A DNA stretch of 64,000 bases, from the NCBI GenBank assembly GCA_013339895.1, contig JABACO010000003.1, positions 2,652,812 to 2,716,811 on the forward strand, given 5' to 3'. Of this stretch, positions 40,101 to 55,100 are shown piece by piece. Position 1 is the stretch's first letter. Each line of letters begins with the position of its first letter. The position numbers were made by a program, and so were the translations under genes. The stretch comes from Ephydatia muelleri (Eukaryota > Porifera > Demospongiae > Spongillida > Spongillidae). The notes under the pieces are model-generated. The model worked only from the letters and a program-made list of their open reading frames with translations. It was not told where the DNA came from and searched no databases.

Positions 40101-43100
40101 TATGTAATCTCTGGGGCAAGCCATTCAAGCTGTTGACTAGTGAAACTATTTATTACATTTTGATTATAACAGCCACTTGGCAAAGACATGCTAATACGGC
40201 AGTCACCTCTCTCCTCGCTCTGCCAAAAAGTACATTAGACTACACAATTTCTTATATGAGGTACGTAGGCCTAAATTATATACATCAACGTACAGAGCAC
40301 TTCATTACATCATTGATCATCATCACACATTGCGCCATAATATCAATGGTAACAGTACAGGTAGGTAATTACATGTGCATGTACGACATACCGTTGGGTT
40401 ACTCTTTTGATGGCCTCGTTGGTATGTATCTCTCCGTAGCGCACTCTATTTGCCAAGCAACCAAGTTCAGGACTCTCCCAATACCGATGCCTTTTAGCAA
40501 CCTGTTTATTTTCTGCTATGTTTGATACTTTTCGTGTTCAGCGGTCCGTTCTTTGCTAGCTCTGCTTCGTTTTCTTGCGGTTCGTTTCTTTTCAGGCTCT
40601 GCTCCTGCTTGATAGTACTGTAATCCGAGACTTAAACAAAGGGACAGCTGTACCCTTTTGTTCTCTACAACTGTGCGGTTTTGCGACATAAAACAACGAC
40701 AAAACTGCTCATTTATGTCTTCTCATTCGATTTAAACAAATGATCCGATCATTGATTCTTAAAATTGTTAGAAACGGGTAGTGTTTTTAATCATATTCAT
40801 TGTCGTCGTCAAATAACAGTGCAGATGAAAGAGAATGATTAGCACACATACAACAAAATAGTGAGCATGATACAACTTGAACATCGCATCTATAATGAGG
40901 CGGGGACAGGTCATTGCAAATCTGTTTAAAGTGTCATTGGAGGACAAACGTAAGGCACAAGTAAGATTGTTGTAGCATCTTATAAAGCCCAACAGTACTG
41001 TGTTTCCTTGCTTTTGGAATCACCCATGCAGTGCTCCTTCCCATGTGAAGCGGAACTTTTTGTCCTCCCCCCCCCCCCCCCCCCTCTTTTTTTTCCAGAC
41101 AAGCTTTTCTGATAGATGAACTTACTAAAGGAAAACGAAGCTCATTATTAATTCGGAAACACAGTTACACAGTTAGTGTGACCTTTTTTGCTTTCCTCAA
41201 TAAAAACATGGATAGGCTTCACCTGCTATTATGAGCACTGTCTGGGCAGGCAATCCAGCAACTTTCCTATCACTCATAACCATGGCTGGTCATGGTTGGG
41301 GGCAAACATCCTTTAATCCATCACTATGCCATGCAGATGCATCAGGTTGCAATAATTAGAAGTTGCAACCAACTTCGCAGCAAGCTATTCACTGATTGCA
41401 AAGGTCCAATACCACACATATTTTGCACACACATCTTTCTCACTGTGCCCTTTTCATACCGTGGGTGAAAACGTCATAATAGGTAATGTCAAACTAAACT
41501 CACGTTATTCTGCACGTTGACCTTTGCACCACTATCCAATAGCATCTTCACACACTCCAACTGCCCCTTCCATGAAGCCCAGATCAGTGCAGTCATTCCC
41601 CACTGATAACGATATGTGCATAGCATCATGGGAGTACCACCAATGTAAAATACAGTGCAATAACACGCTACCCCATTGCTCTACACAGCAAACTAGGGGA
41701 AAATGCTCCTGGTAAGGACATGTGTACCTAACGACGCATGCCATATAGATCTACACTATTTCAGTTGCCACATTTCATAATACCCCATCTGTATGCAGAC
41801 ATCATTCCCTTAAAGAGAATGCTACATCAGCCAGAAAATAATGCACCCACATTCCCATATGCACAACACTAAAGAGGGCAAAGTCACCACTGGGAGGAAC
41901 ATACAGTGTTATACCTTTAATATCCTCTCATTCATCCCCCTAGAACAAACCCCATACCACCATTCATATTCTGTTCACAGACTATACTAACTGCCTAAGG
42001 CGACTGTATGTAGTTTGTTCTTGTTGAACTGTATGGTGTATACTGTACAGTTCAAAAACAGAACAACCTACATACAGTCACCTTAGGCAGTGACACATCC
42101 CCACCAAAGTTGCAAGACGGAAGGGCACTAGACCTCTGTGTCATGTGCATAATGGAGTTATAAAAAATGGCTCCCCTCACCATGCTGTTATTCTTAATAC
42201 CACATTAAAATGTATTCCTAATGCCCTACAGTCTGCAGGTGCAGATCCAGGATGCGATGTTTATTTAATTATTCAATCCAGCACATCTATAGATGAACTC
42301 ATGAAGGAAAGTATACTTTAGTTACTGTATGCAAGATGTATAAAGATGCATAAAATTTATAAATGCAAACAACCATAATCATGGCTAAAATCCTCCCTCT
42401 TTTTCAACATGTACTAATCCGTACGACTCAAGAATAGGCAACCCTCCATCCACGTGACTACGCCGAACTAACCTACATGTATGTCCCCCTGCTATTATAA
42501 GCACTGTCTGAGTAGGCAATCCAGCCACCTCTGTGTCACTCTTGCTCATTGGTTGGAGACAGACATCAATTACTTATTATGCACATGTATCCACATACAA
42601 TGTTGCACTAATTAGAGGTTGTAAAAACCAAGCTTCGCAGCAATCTGTTCATTTCAAAGGTCCAATAATGCAACGCACATTATTGTCACTGTGCCCTCTA
42701 AATATGGGTGACATGTTAAACATGAACGGTACTCACATTACTTTGCACGTTGACCTGCACACCAGTTTCCAATAGCAACTTCACACACTCCACCTTCCCT
42801 GCCTCGGAAGCGTTTATCAGTGCAGTCTCTCCCCACTGTAATGATATGAGCATATCAGCATGAAAGTACCACCAACATCAAATACTATAACAGTACAATA
42901 ACACGCTACTCATCAGTCTATTATTGTGTATAGTGATAGAGAGTACACAAGGACAAACAGCAATCAAAACACTGTTTAAAATATAGCCTTTTTGGATATA
43001 TGCACATAAGGAATGACTACTTGAGTATATATGAAAAAGACGGAGGATTATAGCCATGATTATGGTTATTTTCATATATAATTTGATGTATCTTTGTACA

Positions 43101-46100
43101 TCTTGCATACATCACCGAATGTATACTTTCTTTCATGTAGTATATCTAGAAATGTGCTAGATCATAAATAAATAAAATCGCATGCATGAATTAAAACAGA
43201 TTCCAGCACCTGGTGATTATCACTAGGGGAGACTCCATGTACACATGCTGCATTGCAAGGACAGAGTGTATAAATAATGTCACCACTCACAATGTTCTGA
43301 ATGTTAACCTCTGCATGACTATCCAATAGCACTTTCACACACTCCATATGCCCTGCCGCTGCAGCCTTCATCAGTGCGGTACATCCATCCTGTACAGTAA
43401 TGATTAGTGGATATTGTAGTAAAGTATATTAGTGAGCAATATTTAGGATATGTATGTGCATGCGCATCATATATTAGCTGGTGGCACTTTACACGGGGTG
43501 CAATGACACCACTTACATTGTCCTGTATGTTCACCTGTGCAACCCTATCCAATAGCACCTTCACACACTCCACCTTCCATGCCTTCATCAGTGCAGTCAC
43601 TCCCTTCTGTAATGATAAGTGCATATCATCATTGGACTTCAATCAATCTAGAATACAGTACAATAACATGCTACCCATTATTCTATTATTGATAGTAATT
43701 ACACTACCACATACACACAGTTCAAAACACAACATAGAAAACATGTTCCTGGTAGAAAGATTGTACATTGAGTAACCCTAATTGCACCATACCATATAAC
43801 AGTCTATACTCCTTTCATTTACCACATTTCATCATAGCCAGTCTGTATGCATAGAATGTTCAAACCCAGAAATAATACACCCACATTCTGAATGATTAAA
43901 AAGTGAGGTAGAATCTCCACAGGGGGGTGCATACACATGTACAATGCTCCCTCATATTGCATGATGTCATACACCTCTACTCTCCTCCCACCACCCACTA
44001 CAAAAAAACTCCATCCCTCCATTAAAATACGGAAAGGTAGTTCAATACTAACACACCACATAGATCAACAATGGAACAAAATACACAGATTAAGGCATTC
44101 TGTCTTATACAAGTCCTCATTGGTGGACTGTGTCTCATTGCCTGACCAAAACCAACACGGTGTACTACAAAAAGAAAGGGAAGGGAGCTAGGTATGTGCA
44201 TAATGGTGGTTTGTTACCAGCACGTTCCCCCATTCCTAAATTCATATTAACATATTTCAAATTGTATTTTTATCCTATAATGTCATTAACGTAATTTGTT
44301 TCATAAAACATTCAACACCTCCGTATGGATAAAGAAAGCAGCCCTCATCCAACATGCCATTCATGACATGGGATGACCATGTCCCTTGCTCTGTAGTGTC
44401 CTGCCTCCCATACATGTACATTCCACAAATTCCGCTATCATGCATTAAATACTGTGTGACATGTTTTGTGGGTGAGGTGAAGTTATTAGGCAGTATCCCA
44501 TGCCTGACACCACAAAGTTTATCTCATCAACAGCTAGTCAATAGACGTTGTGACTAGTCTTAGAAAATGCTGTTTTGAACTGGTTTGCTAATAGGCAAAA
44601 GGGTGGGACTTATATCTTGTGCCACCTTGGCCATTCAACAACACAGATCTATTAGAGCCCTGTATAGGACCTCCAGTGGAAGGGATCTCCAGATAGAGTG
44701 GACATTGTAGTCTTTCCAGGATGGATGAATTGTTTGAACAGCCATCAGGTAGGTGGGGTGGTGGAGAAAAATGTTCTTCTCAACAGGTCTAGCATATTGA
44801 CAGCCTCTTCATTGTGTAGGGGTTTGTCTTGACATCTTAATTGATATGACAGACCTGCATAAGTTCATCCCACTGAAAATACATTGGTACATTTGTCTAT
44901 CACCACCTTACGTGAGTAACATAATGTCACAGGGTGGATATCAGGATGGCGATGCTAAAGATTCTAACTGACAGTCTCAAACCCTGTTCTTAGATAGGGT
45001 CCCTCATTTTTAGGTATCAACAGGCTCCCACACACTGCAGCACTTAAGAAGCTGGCCTCTGTGATGCTTCCTCCGGCTATGTGATTGCAATAGAAGTAAT
45101 TGGCAACTAGTATTATTCATAAAAACCAGAACAGTAAGTTTGTATAGTAATAATTTTAATGTGGCTTCATCAACATGGTGCTCCTGTACATCTTCATGCA
45201 TATTGTCAACAATGCAGCATACCGACCTCCTTCTGAATTCGTCTGGAGTACACACTAAAACTTGACATAAACCCTCTAGTATAATACTGGTTACCAAAAC
45301 AGACTGTGATTGTATAAGGTTTTACTGATAATGAATGATAACAGTGCAGATAAAAGAGAAAGTTTAGCACATAATATAATGAGCATGATAAATCTTCAAC
45401 ATTACAGCTGTACTTATGTGGGTGTGGATGGTTAAATTTAAAAAGTTTATAGTATTGTATACATATGGCATTCTGTCATATGAATACAATACCATAAACT
45501 GTTTTTTATCCAGAAAGAAAAAAAACTGGAGAATATTATACATATCACAAGGGCTTTGAAGTAGCTGTAATAAGGACACAGAAAAAATACCAAATACAGG
45601 GACAGACTTAAACGGATCTCTGTTGTAGAATCCTATAAAATTCACCTACAACATATTTCCTTGCCTTTTGCATCACACAAGCAAATTGTTCTTATTCATG
45701 CACTCAATAGAAGACCCCTCATGTTAGGAGGAAAAAAAAGAGGAATATTCTATTTGAAGTTAGGAAAACTGTTAATGTGTATAATGTGATGCTATTGTGC
45801 TCAACAATATAATTCATTTTGTGAATGCTTCCTGGTCGATCCATACAGACACATGAATGTGCAAGGTCATTTTATCAATACCGACAGTTTCCCAGAATCC
45901 ATAATTTTATCCTAACTTTAGTTGCTCCTATTGTGGTCACTACTATATCAAAAAAGGACGATTGTGGGTTGAGTGAGCCCCAAAGTCTTATCTACATGTG
46001 GGCAGAGATAATCTTTGATGTGGGCGACATCAACTAATTAATAACATTAGTTGCTAATTATGCCACTGAACAAATGAGAATTCAACTTATGTGTGATGCA

Positions 46101-49100
46101 GCTCGAAAAAGAAACTTACCGTGTGTCTACTTGCTATTCTGCACTGTCTGGGCAGGTAATCCAACCCTTCTTAGTCACTATTGGTCATGGTTGGTCATGA
46201 TTGGGACAGACATCCTTTTATCCCATACCTTTTCCATTACCAAATAAAGGTTGCACTAATTAGAATATGCAATCATACTTCCCAGCAATCCATTATAATT
46301 TCAAGCTCCAATACCCCAAACATTTTGTACACCCACCATTCTAACTGTGCCCTCTTCATAAGGGTGAACATGTAACTGCACTCACTTCATTCTGCATATT
46401 GACCTGTACACCACAATCCAATAGCATCTTCACACACTCCACCTTCCCTTCAACTGAAGCACATATCAGAGCAGCCACTCCCCACTGTAAACATAAGAGT
46501 GATGTCATCCTGAGAGTACCACCAATGTCAAACACAGTTAATAACACTACCTATTTCATTATACTACTGCACTCATAGCGATAGAGAGTACACACGAGCA
46601 AAAACCACTGAGTTTACCAACACTATAATCATCCGCAAACACTAAAAATTCCCTGGTAGGAACAGACAATGTTCCATCATACCCCATAATGTCATATATC
46701 TCTAATATCCTCCTACCCCTCCCCCTACAACATATTCCATCCTCCATTAACATACTCACTGTGTACACCGAGGGTAGGACAGTACACATACACCACACAA
46801 TTCCACTACAGAAAAAACCACATAGTCAACAAGACATTGTTGGTGTGCTTGCCTCATCCCCAGACCATCGTACAACTGTATTATGTATCCATACTTTGCC
46901 ACGTAGTGGAGCTGTAATTAGAAGTTGACTCCTAATGCCCACCAGTCTTCAGGTGTGGATGCAGGGTAAAATTGAGAAGAGGGGCAAGTTTGGGCTAAAA
47001 TGAATAATAATGAATGTACTGAACAGCTATGGGGCACTGCAAAGCGAAAGCAATCTTATCAGATGTTCAGGCTCACTATTATACATAATGATGGTACTAA
47101 AAAATGTTTCTAATGTAGGCATTTCAGGAAATATTCCGTACACACCTGTAACGAATGACCACTTGAATGGTACATTGTATCAGATGGCAGGGTTTTAGCC
47201 GTGACAAAGGTTATTAGCATTTATTGTTGGTGCTTCGGCTCTACAACGTGTGTGCATCACCCCAGGTATACTTTCCTTGTAGCAAAAACAAAATAACATC
47301 ACTAGTATACACTAAACAGGATTCCTGACGCATGTCATCATTCACAACTGGGATTCTGTGTACATGCTGCATTGTACGTGCGAAGAGTGTAATGACACCA
47401 CTCACCTTGTCCGGCATGTTGATATGTGCACCTCTATCTAACAGCATCTTTACGCACTCCATGTGCCCACTATCAAAAGCCTTCATCAGTGCGGTCCATC
47501 CATCCTGTAATGGATAAGTGCATATAATCACTGAAGTACCATCAATGAACATGCTGTCCATCATTCTACTTCCATACACAGAGTGATAGAGGGTACACAA
47601 GGACAAACACACATATAATAAATAAAGTACTCTGTTCTATTTATAGCGAAATGCACGTACCATGAAATGGAATCGAATATAAGATACAAGCTTCTAAAAG
47701 CAGAAACTATTCTATGATTGACTACACTTTTGCAACAGGGCTTACTAATTCCAGCCCAAAATTGAAGCAGGTAAAAATTAGCCAAAAGGTACTAACAATT
47801 TCCAATATGAAACTGTTGCTACAGTGCAGGGTATGGCAACTGTAAACACATGTGAATGTTATATGTAGGTTGTTTAAGGTTGTAACTACATGAGGGGAGG
47901 GGAAGAGGGAATTATTAAGTTATAATTATTAAGGGACCACCTTCAGACTCTCCGCCTTATGCATTGACTGGTACATTCTCTGAAGACTATCGGGTTTTCA
48001 TGTAGCAAGTGCATTGTAATGTTATGGATGGGATGCAGCTTTGAAGTGCTCAGTAAATTCTGATTTGGTGGTTCTGCGTGTGAGTTGATACTGTAATTTT
48101 GTTTATTAGATACTATACAGTGTCTACTCCTTGATGTTTGAGTTAGAAGAGTGCAGTCCATATCAGAATCCTACATGGGACCTCCAATGCCTAGCATAGA
48201 ATCTCTAGACAGAGTGGACAGTTTAGTTGTTTCAGGATGGATGGATTGTTTGAGCAACTAACTGGAACATCAGGTGGGTGGTGTGGTGTGGGGCACTGTC
48301 TGAGGAGAATGTTCTTCTGAACAGGTCTCGTGGATGGACAGACTCTCCATGTGGAGGTGTTGTCGTGACTCTGACACCTCTTTTGAGATGACACATTTGC
48401 ACAAGATTTATCCCACTGAACAATCATTATGAAGTCCTAGATCTTCTATCACCAGCTTGCATGAGAGACAGAATGCCTCAGGGTGGATATCAGGGCGATC
48501 ATTTCTAATGGTGATTCTAAAGATTCTAACTGACTGGTGAAATGATCTCCGTGGCACTCCATCCCGGTATACGTATGTAACAGAATAAAACCATATAAGC
48601 AACCACATTATTTATAAAGCATAGAGCCGCATTTTTGTATAGTAGTAGCAGCCAACTGTGGCTTGATCTAAATCTACATGAATTTGTATGGACTTTGTAC
48701 TTTGAAGTTAAAGTAACCCCTCCAGTATAATAACCATTCCAAAAGCAATTTGATCACAATGAGTGCACATATCAACCACTATCTATTACAATAACAGTGT
48801 AGAGGAAGAGAATATTTAGTTCAATAGTGAGCATCATATGGCTTGAACACTGTATCTATAATGAGGTATGGATGGTTAAATGAAAAACGGTTTGCAGTAT
48901 TGCTAATTATAATACGTCTGTAAGTCGCAAGGGTGTTACTATAAAAAGTGCTACAGAAAAATAATAATACATTTGTATACACAGGAATACACTTGAGGGT
49001 AAGGCTGTTGTATCTACCACCGTACCGTGTTTCCTTCCATATGGACAGTGTTCAAAAATTAGTGTTCCAAATACCTTTTCTAAACTAGTTGGCCCTACAG

Positions 49101-52045
49101 TTATCTACATGTGGTTGAATATCAAAACTGGTTAGTACTCTCAGCTACTAACTATGCCTCTGAACAAATGAGAAATCAAATCGTGTGTGATGTGGCCCCA
49201 AAAGATACCTACATGTATTTCCACCTGCTAATGAGCACTGTCTGGGGAGGCAATCCTGCCACCTTTGCGTCACACATGCTCATGGTTGGGGCAGATATCC
49301 TTTCCCCATTATTTACCATGTACATGTGTCACAAGCAAAAGATAAGCCAAAAAGAAGCTGGTATTATTCCAAAGCTTCTGTAGCCCAGACGTTTACGCAT
49401 GCATCGGTTTCCCTGAGCAAAAAAATCTGCACTCACTTCATTGTTTACGCATGCATCGGTTTCCCTGAGCAAAAAAATCTGCACTCACTTCATTCTGCAC
49501 GTTGACCTGTACACCACAATCCAGAAGCACCCTCACACACTCCATCTTCCCAGCCTCTGAGGCATTCATCAGTGCTGTCCCTCCCCACTGTAATGATAAT
49601 AGCATATCATCATGAGAGTACCACCAATGTCAGATACAGTATAATGGCATGCTACCCATCGTTCTACTACTGCATGCAGAGTGACAGACAGTGCACATAC
49701 CACACCCAATTTAACACATATTCCCAAAGTACACTAACACTAAAGAGGGCCAAATTTGAAAATACAGTTCTCCATCTAACTCGATGATGTCAACACGTAT
49801 AATATCTCCCACCGTTCTCCCTACAACAAACCTTATACCTCCATTAATCTACTGTACACAGAGGGTCAGTACACACAAGGATATACAATCCCACACCACA
49901 AAGTTCAACAACAGAAGAAACTACTGTACACATAGTCAATGCCCATCCCCAGACACCACCATACAGCTGGAGTGTACTTCAGGCACATGCTGCATTGCAT
50001 AAGCACGGTGTATAATGACAACACTCACCTTGTTCTGCAAGGTGACCTGTGCACCCTTATCCAATAGCACCGTTACACATCCCATGTTCCCACTCTCATA
50101 AGCTTTCATCAGTGCGGTATTTCCATCCTGTAGTACGTATGTGGAATACCATTATTGTCAGATACAGTATGATGACACGCTATCCATCATTGTACTGTAC
50201 ACAGAGTTATACACAAGGACAAACACATGCATGTATATCGGATTTTTAAATTTCGTGATCACAATGAACAAAATATAACATTTCATTATACCGATACATC
50301 GTAGACTTTAGCAAGCGTATTTTGATACAGCCGGCGTATACCTACACCACAGGGAAACTTCCCGGGCTTAGATAGCTCAGACAGCAGAGATAATGCTCAA
50401 TCGAACCCAGTAAAAATAAAATAAAATTCTGGATCTAATCAGATTCGATCAGATAGCAGATTTGTTGCATAATTATGTATCTTAGTCAGGATTGAAGCCT
50501 AATGCTAGTAGTTATGGAAAGGTATATTACAGACAAGTTATGAACTTACGCTGAATTTGTTTGGTATTTTAATTGTCTTTACCTACTGTTAATATGTTGA
50601 ACACACACACAATTTTTAACCTTTAGTATAGCTAATATAATTTACGCGATGCATCATTTCATTACAGATATTCGAGATGAATCGCTAGCGGCAAACAAGT
50701 ACACATAGTATAAGCAACAAGGCCGGGGAAACACATGCTAAATTCTACATTAGTGCTTTTAATTTGATGTGAATGGTTGTTTTTTGTCCAGTGCCTAATG
50801 TTGTTAAGCACTGAGAGAAACGAATCGCAAAGGTCGCGATGAGAATCCGAGTTTCCGTTTTATGAAGCAACCGCTACCAAGCTGTCTAAAAATACTTTGG
50901 TCGTTAGCAACATGTCGTCCGAAGTCGAGTACTGCTCTACTGTACTTCCAAGCGACTACAAACCGCAACCACCATGCACAATAATTCGTACATGACCGGT
51001 TAACCATGGTTGCTGGCAACTTTAGTCGACAGCGATATTGCCCCACCTCCAAAAAACCACAGCGATATCGTCTCGTGTGTGCCGGGCCCAAGCAACGAAC
51101 GGAATACCTCCAAAACATGAGACGAGAAATTATCAGAACGGTAAAGCCCGAGCGCGCTATGAAGCAAATCCCGAAAAGAAGGCAGTGACAAGCCGGTCCC
51201 CAAAATTAGAAGGCCTCTGTATACGTGACAGCTACAAGGCAGATATTGAATCTAAGTGATCTGTAGTATTTTGACAACGATCTGCTAAAAGGCAGTGATA
51301 TCAAGAGCAGTAGCGGATCAAACCCTAGTCTCGTTCCTAGGCCCAAAGTTACTCACATCACCGCTACGCGAAAGTACTACCAATCCAGCAAAGCGAGGAA
51401 TTCAATTGCGCATACTATAATTTAATTACAGAGCGGAAATGATCCAACAAGTTTTGCTGACATGCGGGTGTGAGTAGCATTGTTCTCATCAACAACTTCT
51501 CATGCACGACTGACGTAAATTGAAAGTTTCCAGCAAAGATCCAATCACACTTTGTTCATATTTGAAGTCATGTAAGCTTTTGTACCTATAGGCAGCAAAA
51601 ATTAACATCAAAGTGGCAAAAGATATGTAAGCTTAACGAGATCCTGAGAAGCAGCGAAACAGTATTTGCTTTGCTGGTACCCCGAAGTTCATCAAAAGCC
51701 CACGGTAGAATTGCGAAACGTAATGACATGCCGTATCCCGTCGGAAACTTATAAACTTATCGCGCACTCAGTACGTATGTAACGCTTCTTAACTGCTCGG
51801 CTTATTTCAAGTTTGAATATCTCAAAGGCCCAAACGCCTGCCCTCCAAAAGTCACGAATTTTAAATCAACCTCACGTGATATAACCGAGGTATGCAATAA
51901 TTGCATACCCCAAATCCTCGGGAAGGTGGACAGAATTGAGTACAGCACTTTACAAGACCCACTTTTCGTGTAGCGGTGATGTAATCATGTAATCCACCCT
52001 CAGCTGCGTAACTTTGAGTCTGGATACGAGACTAATCAACCACAC

Positions 52046-52111
<66 letters not shown>

Positions 52112-55100
52112 CTCCTCGGGCATTATGAATAATACATATCACCACCACCACCACCCAGTGACGTAGCCAGGGTAGTATTGATAGTAGGGCATGTAAGGGC
52201 GGGGCTCCCCCAGAACATTTTTGCGAGTCATGCATTCTGTTGCCATATGAAGATGTTCTACCAACGTACTTACAACAGGGAGTTTTCATCAACATAATAA
52301 TTCTTTTCTTTTTTTTTTCCCCACCTGGGCCGATTATCACGTTGATACGCACGTGTGGCGCCGTACACTAGGCGTATACTGAAATTTGAACGTTGACAAC
52401 TCAACTCGAGTAGAGGCTCGAGCCCGCGCTAGTGTTATTATATCAATACATTACTTCAGGAGTGAGTATTTTATTATTATTTTTATTATGCTGATCTCGG
52501 TTGGTAGGTCCTAGGCCCTACAATGCCCTACCGTAGCTACGCCACTGCACCACCACCAACATCCCACTCCAAATGTTTGGGATTGACTACGCCAAGTGAA
52601 GATGCTACATAAGACAAGTACTTGTAAATAAAGACATTCTCTGTGAAGAAATTTGGCATTTAGGATTGAAAGACAATGTTGGTGTACAAAGCACAGAACC
52701 AATGATTGACTGAAATGGGACCATGAAAATGAACTAGACCTATATTTAGCACATGGACTCCGACATTAGCATACACTATTTTTTTTAAACGTACCCTATA
52801 CTAAATATAGGCTTAGTTCATTTTCAGTCAAACATTGGTTACGTGCTTTTTACACCACCATTGTCTTTCAATCCTATATGCCACCAACTTTCTCATGCAT
52901 TATTTACTTGCTGAATAACATCACATGCATACGAATTCCAGCACACACATCATCACGCACTAGTGGAGACTCTGGCTGGCTACATAGTGCATAATGTCAT
53001 CATCACTCACATTGTTCTGCACATTGATCTGTGCACCCCTATCCAATAACACCCTCACACACTCTTCATTTCCTGCTTCTGAAGCCAACATCAGTGCGGT
53101 CCTTCCATACTGCAATGATAAGTGCATATCATCATGTGAGTACCACTAATTTTCAAATAACATGCCAACCCTTATTATATTACTGTACAGTATTGATAAA
53201 CATCACACACTATTTAACAACATGTTCGCAAAGTACAGTAACACTACAAAGATGAGGAGTCTCCACTAGAAACATACAATGCTCCCTCATACCCCATAAT
53301 GTCATACAATCCCTACATATACCAACGTCAAATGTGCCCTCTTCATAACGGTGAACATGTGATAATACATGTAGATAATTTTAAACTGCATTCACCTTGT
53401 TTGTGAAGTCAACTTCTGCACCCCTATCCAATAGCACCTTCACACACTCAACTGACCCTGCCACTGAAGCCTTCATCAGTGCAGTCCATCTGCACTGTAA
53501 TGATAAGTGCATATCAATGTCAAATACAGTACAATAACTCACTACCCATTGTTCTACTACTATACTGATATGGATAACTGAGCAGTCACAAAAGTGGCAA
53601 AAGTTACATTTTTTCTTTTGAGATTAATTCCATTGCTGTTATGCATGTTGAGAAAGATAAAATTTTATTATCCGTGATTCTTTTTTCTATAATAAGAGCT
53701 ATTAATAATGTACAGCAAAAACTTATGATTGATAATAACTAACTAGCCAAGGTAAGTCATACTCAGAAGCCAAATTAATGTATAAAAACACACACAATAC
53801 TGCAGAAGAGACACAAGAAGCAGTGCTCAAATGTATTGTGGCAGGTATGGAAGCCAGGCCCCATTATCAATCTACTGTACATCCTTCTCCATTTCACTTC
53901 AGATTTGTAGCACGAAGGACTGATACTTCACTTGCACCAAAGTAATCTTGTTCTTCAGTAGTAGTTGTCACTAAATTACCACAAAAGAAAACAACACCTT
54001 TATATTGAAAGTTTTGGTTCCTGGAGGCAAAATAGTGCTTTCCGTAGACAAGTACATAAAATGCTGACCTAATTACAGTACTCCAGCAGCTATATTTCTT
54101 GACTTGTGAAGGAATTTGCACTTGCGCCAACGGATTACCACTCATCAGTCACAGCACTATTTTGTTATATTTTTCCCATTAACCCTCACTTGCACAATGC
54201 GCCAATGGCTATATATGGCAATATGTGCTTGCTGGACTCACTTCCCCCCCCAGCCAACGCCCACTGCACTACTAGTTAATACGGATAGTTAATCCGTCGT
54301 GTGTGGAACCACGCCTCCTCCACACGATTTCGAGTCCCGCTGACTGAAATTCTGGATCCATCACTGAGGTGGCAGAATCTATAGTCAAGCCAGTGTTTGT
54401 CTCTGAAGGTGTGTAATGCATGTGAATAGCCAGCTGAACACGTACTATAATATAAGCATGAGATAGAAAAAGCAGAGCGAATACACACTGATCTCCTCTT
54501 ACTACCTCATCAAAGTAGTTTACATTAACCGTTTTAAAAATAGCTGGTTCTGTAGCATACACGTTATTAATAGAACCCTTGTTATTGACTACTAGCATGA
54601 TCTCTAGTGAGTACTGAATAATGCAAGTCTAGCACGTACATGTACAGTAGGGTCGAACTGAATTCGCTACGCCGAGATTTAGGCCTTATTTATTTATTTG
54701 GATATTTATTTATTTATTTATTTTTCAAGCACACGCTGCTCTTGCAAGTTGTGTGGGATCGTAGAACCACTCAATAAGTGTAATTATGTTTGACTTTGAC
54801 TTTTTTTTTTCATAACCTTTGTATTGAAAGTTGGTTCCTTGAGTAAAAAAATTGAGACACGTAATATCTTCAATGTTGTGCCCAGTTCCATTCCTAATCA
54901 TCAGGTCACTTTGCCTAGTCTTGAAGACATTTGTAGTTTGAAGCACCCAACTATTCGGTTTATTCCTTCAAGTGCCAGGCCAGCCTTTGCACGTGCTCTA
55001 TCTTCTGTGTTGAAAGAAATAGTGGCAGTAAACTCTGTTGCTGCCTGGACCAAATTGTTAATGCTGCCCAAATGTGTTCTCCCCACTTCCAAAAGGGGTG

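Noticed and set aside
50360..50410. tRNA-like stretch (TAGCTCAG box and CGAACCC)
   Set aside because: The two promoter-like boxes are too close together, there is no anticodon arm, and the acceptor stem does not pair.
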